DNA of 64,000 bases from Alphaproteobacteria bacterium. GTDB taxonomy: Bacteria > Pseudomonadota > Alphaproteobacteria > Caulobacterales > Aquidulcibacteraceae. Shown here piece by piece: positions 42,216 to 51,076 of the stretch; the stretch's first letter is position 1; every line of letters starts with the position of its first letter. The position numbers and the translations under genes are program-made. The notes under the pieces are model-generated. The model did no database searches. It had not been told where the DNA came from and worked only from the letters and a program-made list of their open reading frames with translations. The stretch is taken from assembly GCA_027485915.1 (NCBI GenBank), contig JAIXQA010000023.1, positions 57,704-121,703 on the forward strand, read 5' to 3'.

Positions 42216-43134
42216 AATTGGTCTTTTCCTGGCGCAACTGCGTCCAGCGGCTTTCGCCACCATTCAGCATGGCTTTGAGATAGGCGACATTTTCAGAGGC
42301 CACAGTGGGCGGCAGATCGCGAGTCGCGAGTCGCTCACTTTCTTCGAAACGGCCCTGAAGGCCTACGATAAGTGCCAGATTTTGGCGGGCCTGAGGGGGC
42401 GCTAAGGGATTTTGATTGGCCCGGCGCAACATTGCCTCAGCTTTCTTTAAATCCCCAGTCATGGCAATGGATAGTCCATAATTGCTGAGGATCGTTGAGT
42501 CTTCTGGAGCGAGTTTCAGGCCGGCCTCATAAGCGTTTGCAGCAAGGTCTGGCCGGTCCAAGCGGTCATACACGACACCGAGTGTGGACTGTAAGCTTGG
42601 ATCACTAGGGTTCAGTGTGATGGCCTTTTGTAACGCTTGAAGCGCTGACTCATTTTCGCCGCCGGCCGCCAGTCCCAATGCTAAAGCGCTCCATAATTGC
42701 GGGCTTTCGCCCTTCACTTGCAACCCCATGGCCGCAAGTTGGACTGCACGTTCATTTGAACCAATCTTTCGAAGCGCTATCGAGCCCTCTAAGGCGGCCT
42801 CCGCATCGGAAGGATTTTTTTCGAGTTCACCCAACCAGAAGCTGGATTGATTTACAAGGTCAAGTCCGCGGGCCGCTTGACGCTCTTTTGCCGACGCAGG
42901 TTTTGCGGCAGCAGTTTGCTCGGCGGTAGGTGCTGGCGATGCCTTTTCAACCTCGGGGCCCTTAGTGCCTTGCGTACGAGGTGCGCCTTTTGCTGTTGGG
43001 GTTTTTGAGCTGGCTTCAGGCTTTTTGCCAAAGAACGGCAGAGCATGGGCCGGCAATGCAGTAAGGCAGATTAGCCCAAAGGTAACCCCTAAGAGGGCAA
43101 AGGGCAGTCGACTGGCACTGGAGCGGAACGACAT
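42214..43134 (-). CDS. Exported tetratricopeptide-repeat protein
   Basis: The 306-residue product has a signal peptide (cleavage near LPAHA-LP), a Lys/Ala/Thr/Pro-rich stretch (about 40-85) and several TPR units from about residue 95, for example LQKAITLNPSDPSLQSTLGV and AYEAGLKLAPEDSTILSNYG. TPR proteins act as scaffolds for assemblies; this one resembles TadD-type pilus or secretion accessory proteins in layout, but no tad genes are nearby. The frame reaches 43221; the ATG at 43134 places the signal peptide correctly. It is divergent from the leucyl aminopeptidase gene. Confidence 0.8.
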   Translation of the reverse strand: MSFRSSASRLPFALLGVTFGLICLTALPAHALPFFGKKPEASSKTPTAKGAPRTQGTKGPEVEKASPAPTAEQTAAAKPASAKERQAARGLDLVNQSSFWLGELEKNPSDAEAALEGSIALRKIGSNERAVQLAAMGLQVKGESPQLWSALALGLAAGGENESALQALQKAITLNPSDPSLQSTLGVVYDRLDRPDLAANAYEAGLKLAPEDSTILSNYGLSIAMTGDLKKAEAMLRRANQNPLAPPQARQNLALIVGLQGRFEESERLATRDLPPTVASENVAYLKAMLNGGESRWTQLRQEKTN

Positions 43135-43262
43135 GGTGAGGACCTCACGAATCACAGACCCCAATCTTTCATCAATCTTTCTTAACAAACTCTCAAAACG
43201 GGCCTGTTGCCTCCCCGTCATAATCGCTTTTCATGGGGTCGAGATCGGCTTAAAGAAGCATC

Positions 43263-44642
43263 ATGCACCTAAATATTGCCCCTCATGAAGTCATTTCCAC
43301 GCCCATTCACGCCATTGCTTCGTCGGAGTGGCCCGCATACTTAGAAGGCAAATCTAGCTCGCAAGCCGCCCTTGCGGCGCACTCCGATTTTCGAGCCCAA
43401 GCGGGGCGTGTACTTCTGGTGCCGGCCCCAGATGGCACGTTAGAACGCGTGCTCTTTGGACTTGGATCGGGGACCGATACCAGCGTTTATGGTGCGCTCG
43501 CGGGCAAGTTGCCTTCGGGTGATTATCGAATCGTCTCGCCGGTCTCTAAAGAGCAAGGCCATGCCATTCTGGTCGCCTATCTTTTGGGGGCTTATGTCTT
43601 TAACCGGTATAAGCGCAAAGATCAGCGCCTAGCTCGTCTAGTTGCCCCTGCTGGAGCCGATGTCGAGGCCGCCAGTCGTACCGTCAATGCTGTCAGATTC
43701 GGTCGTGACCTCGTCAATACACCGCCGAATGATATGGGGCCAGACGAATTGGAGGCAGCCGCAATTGCCTTAGGCGAAGCTCATGGTGCTGAGATTGAAG
43801 TGATCCGAGGCGAAGACTTGCTGTCACAGAATTATCCGTTGATCCATGCTGTAGGGCGCGGTGCCTCTCAAGAGCCCCGCTTAGTCATCTTGCGTATCGG
43901 ACGCGAAGACGCCTATCCACTGGCATTAGTTGGAAAAGGGGTAACGTTTGATAGCGGCGGGCTGAACTTGAAGCCGTCCTCCGGAATGGCCTTAATGAAG
44001 AAGGATATGGGAGGTGCTGCCTGTGTGTTGGCGCTATTTTCCACTCTTGCTGAGGCACCTCTCAATGTGCGCCTGTCCGTCTATGTTCCCATCGTAGAGA
44101 ATTCTATGGATGGTGGGTCGTTTCGGCCCAGCGACGTTATTCGTGCCCGCAATGGCCTAAGCGTTGAGATTGACAATACGGACGCTGAGGGACGATTAAT
44201 TCTAGCCGATGCGGTTACACGCGCCAGCGAAGATGGAAATTCCATGATCCTCGATCTGGCGACGCTGACGGGTGCGGCGCGTGTTGCCTTAGGGCCAGAG
44301 CTTCCGCCTTTCTTTACCGAAGATGAAGAATTGGCCGGAGCCCTAACGGAGGCGGCGGCCATTACAGGCGATCATTTGTGGCGAATGCCTTTGTGGCGGC
44401 CCTATGAAGATGACCTCGACAGCCCGATTGCAGATTTGAAAAACTCTGGCGGACCTTTCGCTGGCGCGATTAATGGGGCTTTGTTTATCTCCAAATTCGT
44501 CCAAGTGAAGGACCACAAGCCGATCTGGGCGCATTTCGATGTCTATTGTTGGAACCCTAAGGAAAAGCCGGGTCGGCCCCAGGGTGGTGAGGTTCATGCA
44601 GTGCGCACGATTGAGGCCATGCTACGGAAAAGATTCGGCTAA
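43263..44642 (+). CDS. M17 leucyl aminopeptidase family protein
   Basis: The 459-residue peptidase has an N-terminal variable domain and an M17 catalytic domain: metal- and substrate-binding GKGVTFDSGGLNLKPS (about 223-238), KKDMGGAACVL, and the family signature NTDAEGRL (305-312). It removes N-terminal residues from peptides in the cytoplasm using two divalent metals. Length is slightly shorter than E. coli PepA and close to many alphaproteobacterial homologues. A MarR regulator and NlpC/P60 peptidase follow on the same strand. Confidence 0.92.
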   Translation: MHLNIAPHEVISTPIHAIASSEWPAYLEGKSSSQAALAAHSDFRAQAGRVLLVPAPDGTLERVLFGLGSGTDTSVYGALAGKLPSGDYRIVSPVSKEQGHAILVAYLLGAYVFNRYKRKDQRLARLVAPAGADVEAASRTVNAVRFGRDLVNTPPNDMGPDELEAAAIALGEAHGAEIEVIRGEDLLSQNYPLIHAVGRGASQEPRLVILRIGREDAYPLALVGKGVTFDSGGLNLKPSSGMALMKKDMGGAACVLALFSTLAEAPLNVRLSVYVPIVENSMDGGSFRPSDVIRARNGLSVEIDNTDAEGRLILADAVTRASEDGNSMILDLATLTGAARVALGPELPPFFTEDEELAGALTEAAAITGDHLWRMPLWRPYEDDLDSPIADLKNSGGPFAGAINGALFISKFVQVKDHKPIWAHFDVYCWNPKEKPGRPQGGEVHAVRTIEAMLRKRFG

Positions 44643-44776
44643 ATCTGCAATCAAGGCTACACAGTCTATCATACAAGCAACTGAGTTCACAGGGACTCTT
44701 TCCCAAAAGCGCAAATCGATTCACCTAAGGGCTCAGATGGCGCGGTCATATACGGCCACAGCCTTAGGGGTCGAAG

Positions 44777-45190
44777 TTGGATCAGTTTGCTGGACTTAAT
44801 AAGCAAGCACTTAGCTTGTGGCTGGACGTCACATCGCGATCGGTACAATCCGATGGACCAGACCTGACCGCGCGTCAAACGGCCCTGATGTTGACCGTCT
44901 ATCTTGAATCCGGGCCACATACGGTTCGGGCATTGGCGCAACGCCTCGGAGTAGGCAAACCAGCCATCGTGCGAGCGATCGATACTTTGCAAGAGGTTGG
45001 CCTGGTTGAGCGTCGTCCTGACCCTGCTGACCGGCGCAACATCTTTGTGGTCGGGACTGAAGCTGGTGCCGAACGCCTTGCAACTTATGCAGCGTCCATT
45101 GCCCGTAATATCGCTGCGATCACCCAGGTCAGTCGTCCTTCCTCGGTGGGCTCAGGTACAGACGAAATCTCCCAGCAAAAATTGGCATAA
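44777..45190 (+). CDS. MarR-family transcriptional regulator
   Basis: The 137-residue product has the MarR winged helix: LTARQTALMLTVYLESG, VRALAQRLGVGKPAIVRAID and the wing region LVERRPDPADRRNIFVV. MarR proteins bind palindromes as dimers and often respond to phenolics or oxidants. Translation starts at TTG. The next gene starts 12 bases later, suggesting co-transcription. No obvious palindromic operator was noticed in the upstream 134 bases. Confidence 0.85.
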   Translation: MDQFAGLNKQALSLWLDVTSRSVQSDGPDLTARQTALMLTVYLESGPHTVRALAQRLGVGKPAIVRAIDTLQEVGLVERRPDPADRRNIFVVGTEAGAERLATYAASIARNIAAITQVSRPSSVGSGTDEISQQKLA

Positions 45191-45202
45191 CGGGTAGACA
45201 AG

Positions 45203-46051
45203 ATGCTGGACCCAAATCTCCACCCCTATCGTAGTGATCTGGCTGCCACAAAGCTCAAGGGCCTCGTCGAATCGGCTCGTTTTGTTGATCCTATCCCGCA
45301 CCAAGTAAGTGCAGGCGTAGCCCCATTGCGTAAAGTCCCGGAACCTGACGGGGAGCAATTGAGCCAGGCACTTCATGGCGATGTCATCGATATCTATGAA
45401 GAGCGCGGAGGCTTTGGTTGGGGTCAAATGCAGAGCGATGGTTATGTCGGCTGGTTTGATATGGCAGCTTTGTCAGCACCTGTTCTGGCAACATCACATA
45501 AAGTCAACGTATTGCGCACTTACGCTTTCTCAGGGCCAAGTGCGCGGGCGGCCCCCCATTTTCTCTTAAGCCTCGGTGCCCAAGTAACGCTTAAAGGTGA
45601 GCGTGAGAATGGCTTTGTTGCGGTAGAACGGGCGGGGTGGATTTATGAGTCTCACCTTGCTTCATTGCTGGAACGCGCGAGCGATCCAGTTACAATCGCT
45701 GAACAATTCCTACACACGCCGTATCAATGGGGTGGAGTGGAGAGCTTAGGGCTCGATTGCTCGGGTCTGATCCAGACTGCTTTCAAGGCCGCTGGCATAC
45801 TTTTGCCGCGCGATTCGTATATGCAGCGCAACATCGGACGTGCAGTTCCCATTGATGATAGACTGAACGGCTTGAAGCGGGGCGATATTGTTTGCTGGAA
45901 AGGCCATGTCGCCTTGATGACGGACGAGACGCATATCCTCCATGCTAACGGCTATCATATGGCGGTTGCACAAGAGCCTTTAGCGGCCGCCGCCGAGCGG
46001 ATCCAGGCGAGCTATGGCTCTATTCTGACCATCCGCCGCTTGGCTGATTAG
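45203..46051 (+). CDS. NlpC/P60 family peptidase with SH3-like domains
   Basis: The 282-residue protein has two bacterial SH3-like segments (about 50-165, with GGFGWGQMQSDGYVGW and AGWIYESHL) and a C-terminal NlpC/P60 cysteine-peptidase domain. Catalytic Cys is C186 in LDCSGLIQ, with His H235 in GHVALM and a further His in LHANGYHM. Such enzymes cleave peptidoglycan stem peptides or peptides derived from them. No signal peptide is seen, so it probably acts in the cytoplasm on recycled muropeptides, as do related enzymes encoded beside leucyl aminopeptidase genes. Confidence 0.9.
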   Translation: MLDPNLHPYRSDLAATKLKGLVESARFVDPIPHQVSAGVAPLRKVPEPDGEQLSQALHGDVIDIYEERGGFGWGQMQSDGYVGWFDMAALSAPVLATSHKVNVLRTYAFSGPSARAAPHFLLSLGAQVTLKGERENGFVAVERAGWIYESHLASLLERASDPVTIAEQFLHTPYQWGGVESLGLDCSGLIQTAFKAAGILLPRDSYMQRNIGRAVPIDDRLNGLKRGDIVCWKGHVALMTDETHILHANGYHMAVAQEPLAAAAERIQASYGSILTIRRLAD

Positions 46052-46057
46052 GCACAA

Positions 46058-46086
46058 AAAAGGGCCAGCACAACGCTGGCCCTTTT
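46058..46086. terminator. Bidirectional terminator between NlpC/P60 and ammonium transporter genes
   Basis: AAAAGGGCCAGC pairs with GCTGGCCCTTTT around a 5-base loop. A-rich sequence on one side and T-rich on the other let it serve both convergent transcripts. Confidence 0.92.
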
Positions 46087-46108
46087 GGTTTTGACGCCGA
46101 GGCGCGAC

Positions 46109-47752
46109 TTATAGGTGGTAAGCGCGCTCACCATGCTCAGCGATGTCGAGACCTTCTTCTTGATCATCGACCGACGCTTTCAGGCCAATCGTGTACTTGA
46201 TGATGAAGAAGACGATGGCCGATGCGACACCTGACCAAGCAATTGTTACTAAAACGCCCTTCAGCTGCGCCATCACTTGGAATGCCATGTCATATTCCAC
46301 AGCTGGGCATACGGCGAGAATTTTGCCAGCTTCGTCGAAGCACTTAGTGTAGTCCACAATGCCTGCGCCACCTAGAGCTGGCGAAACCACAATGCCGGTA
46401 CCAATCGCACCAATGATGCCGCCGATGCCATGGATGCCGAAAGCGTCAAGGCTGTCGTCATACTTCAGAGCGGACTTCACGACCGAGCAGAAGAAGATAC
46501 AGGCTGGTGACACCACAAGGCCAAGGATCAGAGCGCCCATTGGGCCGGCAAAGCCTGCAGCAGGGGTCACGGCCACAAGGCCTGCGACGATGCCAGATGC
46601 GAGGCCTAGCATCGACGGACGCTTGCGGGTGACCCACTCATAAACAACCCAGCTGAAACCCGCAGCGGCAGTCGCGATGAATGTGTTGGCCATGGCCAGA
46701 ACGGCATAATAGTTGGACTCCAGGTTCGAGCCGGCGTTGAAGCCAAACCAACCCACCCAAAGAAGGCCTGCCCCAATATAGGTCATCACCAATGAGTGCG
46801 GTGGCATTGGCTCGTTACGATAGCCCGCGCGCGCGCCCAAAATGATACAGCCAACCAGAGCAGCGATACCCGCATTGATGTGTACAACCGTGCCACCAGC
46901 AAAGTCGAGGGCACCGAAGCTCCAAATCAAGCCCGTGGTAAAGCTGTCACCTTGAGCTGAAGCGGCTGCCAAGCCGTCTGGGCCAGGCCACCACCAAACC
47001 ATGTGCGCCATGGGATAGTAGGAAAGCAGAGGCCAAAGAACGGCGAAGACAACCACCGCTGCAAACTTCATCCGCTCAGCAACGCCGCCCAATACCAATG
47101 CTGCGGTGATAGCCGCAAAGGTCATTTGGAAGACCACAAATACAAGCTCTGGAATGTAAACACCTGTTGAGAAGGTCGCGACCAAAACTGGGTTGCCGTC
47201 AGCATCAAGGCCGGCCCCGTTCAGGAACAAGCGGTCAAACCCACCGACAAAGCTATCAATCTCACCGCCTGAGGTGAATGCTAGGCTGTAGCCCCAAAGC
47301 ATCCAAGTGATCATGCCGATCACCATCACTGTGGATACCTGCATCAACATTGACAGCATATTCTTGGCGCGCACCAGGCCACCGTAAAACAAGGCGAGAC
47401 CCGGAATGATCATCAGAAGCACGAGAAGAGTCGACACCATCATCCACGTGATATCGGCCTTATCGACAACTTTTTCTGGCAAAGTTGCCACCAGCTTGGT
47501 GGCTGCTGGGGCGGCTTCAGCCGCAGGTGCCGCTGCGGCGGCGACGGCATTGGCAGCGTCTTGGGCGTGAGCTGGGGCGACCAATCCACTTGCCATTAGG
47601 AAAATCAGTGCTGCTAGGGCGGCTAGCCCAGTTCGTACCAGCGCTTCGAAGCCAAGCTCCGGTCGTGTGCGTGTTGCGATACGTGTCACGTTCGTCGTGC
47701 TCCCCACAAGGTTTGCGATCTTGAGCTCACAATTAGCCCAGTCTCCATCCAA
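46109..47752 (-). CDS. amt: Ammonium transporter (Amt family)
   Basis: The 547-residue protein carries a cleavable signal peptide (APAHA-QD), an Ala-rich stretch, then about eleven transmembrane helices. Amt hallmarks are ALFYGGLVRAKNMLSML, YPMAHMVWWWPGPDG and DAFGIHGIGGIIGAIGTG (the twin pore histidines), and DFAGGTVVHINAG. It conducts ammonium across the inner membrane. The N-terminus is long (about 55 residues before the Ala-rich part); the ATG at 47752 lacks a ribosome site and a GTG about 21 codons in is an alternative. No glnK gene is adjacent, unlike the usual pairing, and no sigma-54 promoter was found upstream. Confidence 0.9.
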   Translation of the reverse strand: MDGDWANCELKIANLVGSTTNVTRIATRTRPELGFEALVRTGLAALAALIFLMASGLVAPAHAQDAANAVAAAAAPAAEAAPAATKLVATLPEKVVDKADITWMMVSTLLVLLMIIPGLALFYGGLVRAKNMLSMLMQVSTVMVIGMITWMLWGYSLAFTSGGEIDSFVGGFDRLFLNGAGLDADGNPVLVATFSTGVYIPELVFVVFQMTFAAITAALVLGGVAERMKFAAVVVFAVLWPLLSYYPMAHMVWWWPGPDGLAAASAQGDSFTTGLIWSFGALDFAGGTVVHINAGIAALVGCIILGARAGYRNEPMPPHSLVMTYIGAGLLWVGWFGFNAGSNLESNYYAVLAMANTFIATAAAGFSWVVYEWVTRKRPSMLGLASGIVAGLVAVTPAAGFAGPMGALILGLVVSPACIFFCSVVKSALKYDDSLDAFGIHGIGGIIGAIGTGIVVSPALGGAGIVDYTKCFDEAGKILAVCPAVEYDMAFQVMAQLKGVLVTIAWSGVASAIVFFIIKYTIGLKASVDDQEEGLDIAEHGERAYHL

Positions 47753-47960
47753 GCCGCAGCGTTAAAAATTGGGCACTTATGGGCAAGCGTCTGCCTGCCG
47801 CTTCCGCGCTATCACTGAGATTAGCCCAAAATTTGAGCATGGAACTTACGTCATGCCTGCAAATAGAGCAGACTTGGCTGTCCAAAAATTAAGCGAACAT
47901 ATGTAATACGAGGCTTTAAAGGGCGCCTTTAACCATTTGACCCAAAATTGCGCGCCAAAT

Positions 47961-48914
47961 TCAGGCGCGAGGGTGAGCTTTGGAAAACACAGCAATCATA
48001 TGTGCAGGGTCTATTTCCATATAGCGCTGTGTGGTGGACAAAGAGGCATGCCCGAGTAGCTCTTGGATCGAGCGCAAATCTCCGCCCGATTGTAGCAAGT
48101 GGGTCGCAAACGCGTGGCGCAAGGCATGCGGAGTCGCGGATTCAGGTAGACCCAATTGCCCGCGTAATCGGGCCATACTTATTTGGACCAGCCGGGCGCG
48201 CATTGGTCCGCCTCGCACACCAACGAAAAGGGGTCCTTCCGGCGCTATCGAATACGGGCAAAGTTTGACGTATCGGGCGATCGCTTCGCGTGCAACAGGT
48301 AGGGTGGGAACCAGACGAGTTTTTTGACCTTTGCCGAGAATGCGCAAGGTTGAAGGCAACGGGAAATCGGCACCTGTTAAGCCCAAAGCTTCAGATATGC
48401 GAAGGCCACACCCGTAAAGCAAGGTAAGAATAGCTGTATCGCGTGCACCAACCCACCGCTCTTTGACTTCCTCGGCTAAATCAATCAGCTCGAAGGCCAC
48501 GTCACTACTCACCGGGCGCGGTGGAGCTGGCTTAATCTTGGGGCCACGAACGAAGCTTAAGCTCGTATTGGAGAGCCCCTTACGTCTGTCGAGAAAGGAA
48601 AAGAATGACCGAATGCCGGCCAGGGCGCGAGCTACCGACCGATCCCCAAATGGGTTGTTGGCCTGACGTCGTCTCGCCAAATAGGCACGCAAGTCGGAAG
48701 CGGTCAGATCTGGCAGGCTTGCGAGCGTCAGCGCTTCGCCTCGATGCTGCACTAAGAAGCCGAGAAATGTGTCAATGTCGCGCTGATAAGCTTCCAGTGT
48801 ATGATCTGCCAGTCGCCGTTCGTGCTTTAGCCAATGCATCCAATCAAGCCGGGCTTGGGCAAGTCCGTCACCCCCAGCATTAGTTAGGTCAGTTTGGTGG
48901 ACCGCTCCGCTCAC
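47961..48914 (-). CDS. xerC: Tyrosine recombinase XerC
   Basis: The 317-residue recombinase resolves chromosome dimers at dif with XerD. The N-terminal SAM-like domain (LDWMHWLKHERRLADHTLEAY) and catalytic domain are complete: Arg in LLYGCGLRISEALGL, Lys in ILGKGQKTRLVPTL, HALRHAFATHLL, LGHASLSTTQRY with the nucleophilic Tyr. It overlaps the upstream DUF484 gene by four bases, the arrangement seen in many proteobacteria, which supports XerC over XerD or a phage integrase. Confidence 0.93.
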   Translation of the reverse strand: MSGAVHQTDLTNAGGDGLAQARLDWMHWLKHERRLADHTLEAYQRDIDTFLGFLVQHRGEALTLASLPDLTASDLRAYLARRRQANNPFGDRSVARALAGIRSFFSFLDRRKGLSNTSLSFVRGPKIKPAPPRPVSSDVAFELIDLAEEVKERWVGARDTAILTLLYGCGLRISEALGLTGADFPLPSTLRILGKGQKTRLVPTLPVAREAIARYVKLCPYSIAPEGPLFVGVRGGPMRARLVQISMARLRGQLGLPESATPHALRHAFATHLLQSGGDLRSIQELLGHASLSTTQRYMEIDPAHMIAVFSKAHPRA

Positions 48915-49603
48915 AACAATCCATCAGCGGCAAAGCGTGTTAAAACACGCTCCAAAACACGAGCGAAAAATGTTACTAATTCCCCACCGTGGTCTGGGCG
49001 GAAAGCATCGGTATCTCGGCTCGCAATAGCTAGGATGCCCAGCCGTCTGTTCGGGCCAAACTCCAATCGTGCCAATGCTTCTGAGCACACGAGCTCGCTG
49101 CGCTCACCATATAGCCATGTACGGGGCCGTTCGATTGGGCCAAGTAATGTCGGCTGGTGAGTAGGTACCAAGCGTTCAATCGCGGAACCGGCCTTATCTA
49201 AGGCTTGGCTGGCGGCGTTAGACTCAGAAACAGCCAAAACACAAACATCCGCAGCCAAGGCGAAAGCCACATGGCCCGAAAGGCGCTCGTTCAAATCCTC
49301 GGGGTCTTGGCTGTCAAGGACTGCCAGAATGGCTTCTTGTACTCGAATTTGAGCTTCATAATTGGCGCGTGCCGTTTCGACGATCGCTGCGAAACGGGAG
49401 CGGGCGGCTCGGGTCTCGCGTAGCATGCGCTCGCGTGCAAGATCGGCAATCGCAATAACATTCCCAGTGCTGGGCTCAGCCGCGATGCGATTTAACAGCT
49501 CGGTGTCTTCGCGCACAAAGCTTGGATTTTGCATCAGGAAATCGCGGATCAGATCCAAATCGAGTTCGGGTTCAGCAATGAGTGCGGCGTCTTGGTAGGC
49601 CAT
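48911..49603 (-). CDS. DUF484 family protein
   Basis: The 230-residue cytoplasmic protein shows the DUF484/GAF-like layout: DLIRDFLMQNPSFVREDTEL near the N-terminus, a coiled region with ARERMLRETRAA, and a C-terminal GAF-like domain with FGPNRRLGILAIASRDTDAF. Its function is unknown, but it commonly sits directly upstream of xerC as it does here, with a 4-base overlap. Confidence 0.88.
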   Translation of the reverse strand: MAYQDAALIAEPELDLDLIRDFLMQNPSFVREDTELLNRIAAEPSTGNVIAIADLARERMLRETRAARSRFAAIVETARANYEAQIRVQEAILAVLDSQDPEDLNERLSGHVAFALAADVCVLAVSESNAASQALDKAGSAIERLVPTHQPTLLGPIERPRTWLYGERSELVCSEALARLEFGPNRRLGILAIASRDTDAFRPDHGGELVTFFARVLERVLTRFAADGLL

Positions 49604-49753
49604 AAGCGGGCAGGATCCGGGACAAGGTTACGTGTCCGTCCAGTTTGCCGTGAACAAGGTGAACACGTGGTTACGGAAATTGCGCGATTGCACTTTTTTC
49701 TGCACATGGTGCAGTAAGGTTATGCCAGCGCTCTGACCTTCTCCGCATGCGAC

Positions 49754-50539
49754 CTAAAGTCCTTTGGATTCTAACCATTCGCAAATGTCGGCTGTGACCG
49801 CGGCGGTTTTTGGTTCGTCAATGATCCAATGGGCAGCACCATCATATTCACGATAGTCTCCGCCAACTCGCGCATATTTTTGCGCGACCTTGCGCACTGC
49901 TTGAATAACGGTTGCACGATCTTGAACGGCGCCGATGGTTAAGATCGGGCATTCGATCAACCGTTCATTGATGACGGCTACCCGATGCGGGTCCGTCGCT
50001 GGCTTGCCCAAATGCTGATAAACAAGCCCAGAATCATACAAGGCAGATGCATAAATCTCATCATGCCGCTCTGGTGCAACCTGATTTAGAACGCCCCAGC
50101 GAAAGCCTGTCTTCCAAACCTTGTAGGAAAGCTTGGGATCCCCTTTCAAGACCACATTGGCGAAGGTGAAAAGGACGCGGAAGTCTTGGACTTGGCAGTC
50201 GACCGGTTGGGCGGGAGTGACCAGAATAGCTGCTTTGCCAACCCCTTGCTCTGCAAGCTTTTGGACAATTAGCCCGCCCATTGAATGGCCCATCAAAACG
50301 GGTTCTTCTCCGGTTGAGCGTTCGATTGTTAAGGCTTCCGACTTAGCCGCTTCGACATAATCATGAAGGCCCAGAGTAGAAAGCTGTCCAGTTGGGTTCT
50401 CTTTGACTCGAAATTGCGGGTAGAGGGTCGGCGTGTAGGGCGTCCAACCTTTGGCTTGCATCAATGGGGCCATGACAGACCAAGCGTCACCGCCACAACC
50501 AACCCCGTGAATCATTAGAATTGGCTTTTCCACCTGCAA
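49754..50539 (-). CDS. Alpha/beta hydrolase
   Basis: The 261-residue enzyme has the alpha/beta-hydrolase fold: oxyanion loop region ILMIHGVGCGGDAWSVM, nucleophile elbow GHSMGGLIVQ (Ser about 98), and a late catalytic His in YDGAAHWIIDEP; an Asp in the VQDRATV region is a candidate acid. Substrate cannot be read from sequence; esterase or lipase-like activity is the broad expectation. It stands alone on the minus strand between DUF484 and rppH. Confidence 0.83.
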   Translation of the reverse strand: MQVEKPILMIHGVGCGGDAWSVMAPLMQAKGWTPYTPTLYPQFRVKENPTGQLSTLGLHDYVEAAKSEALTIERSTGEEPVLMGHSMGGLIVQKLAEQGVGKAAILVTPAQPVDCQVQDFRVLFTFANVVLKGDPKLSYKVWKTGFRWGVLNQVAPERHDEIYASALYDSGLVYQHLGKPATDPHRVAVINERLIECPILTIGAVQDRATVIQAVRKVAQKYARVGGDYREYDGAAHWIIDEPKTAAVTADICEWLESKGL

Positions 50540-50578
50540 TCTCCGTCTCGTGCGATCAGACGGTCATGCCACAGAATC

Positions 50579-51076
50579 CTATGCTGCAGCAAGGTAGCCA
50601 AAGTCTTGCACAATCCGCATGTAAACTTCGCGCTTAAATGGAACGACTAGATCCGGAAGGGCTTCTAAGCGTTCCCAACGCCATGCATCAAACTCGACTT
50701 GTTTGTGGGCATTCAGCTTTACATCGCGATCAGAGCCCAAAAAGCGCAACGCATACCAGATTTGGGCTTGGCCCTTATTGCGGCGGAATTTCCCGCGCTG
50801 CATTTCAGGTGGGAAGTCATAGGTCAGCCAATCGGTTGTATGACCTATGATTGACACGAGACTAGGCCCAATACCGGTCTCTTCACCAAGCTCGCGGAGG
50901 GCTGCTGCTTCGACATCTTCATTTCGGTCAATGCCGCCTTGCGGAGCTTGCCAAGCATGTTGACCATTAAAGCCCCGTCGTTTGCCGACCCAAACCAGCC
51001 CTCGCATGTCGAACAATAATATGCCCACATTCGGCCGATAGCCTTCCGGAGGAGCAGGTATGGTATCTCTATTCAT
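50579..51076 (-). CDS. rppH: RNA pyrophosphohydrolase RppH (Nudix)
   Basis: The 165-residue Nudix hydrolase removes pyrophosphate from mRNA 5' ends, starting RNase E decay. The complete Nudix box lies at residues 47-69 (GGIDRNE through REL-GEETGI). Flanking sequence YRPNVGILLFDMRGLVWVG and QAPQGG is typical of RppH/NudH. The ATG at 51076 overlaps the stop of the upstream deacetylase-like gene (ATGA), a known alphaproteobacterial pairing; an upstream extension to 51136 is rejected. Confidence 0.93.
   Translation of the reverse strand: MNRDTIPAPPEGYRPNVGILLFDMRGLVWVGKRRGFNGQHAWQAPQGGIDRNEDVEAAALRELGEETGIGPSLVSIIGHTTDWLTYDFPPEMQRGKFRRNKGQAQIWYALRFLGSDRDVKLNAHKQVEFDAWRWERLEALPDLVVPFKREVYMRIVQDFGYLAAA

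Noticed and set aside
47753..47960. Sigma-54 promoter (GG-N10-GC) before the ammonium transporter gene
   Set aside because: The nearest GG/GC pairs have spacings of 9 or 13 bases, not 10.
48911..48914. XerC as part of a phage or integrative element carrying the virB operon
   Set aside because: It overlaps DUF484 in the housekeeping xerC arrangement, has no attachment repeats nearby and lies over 9 kb from virB11.
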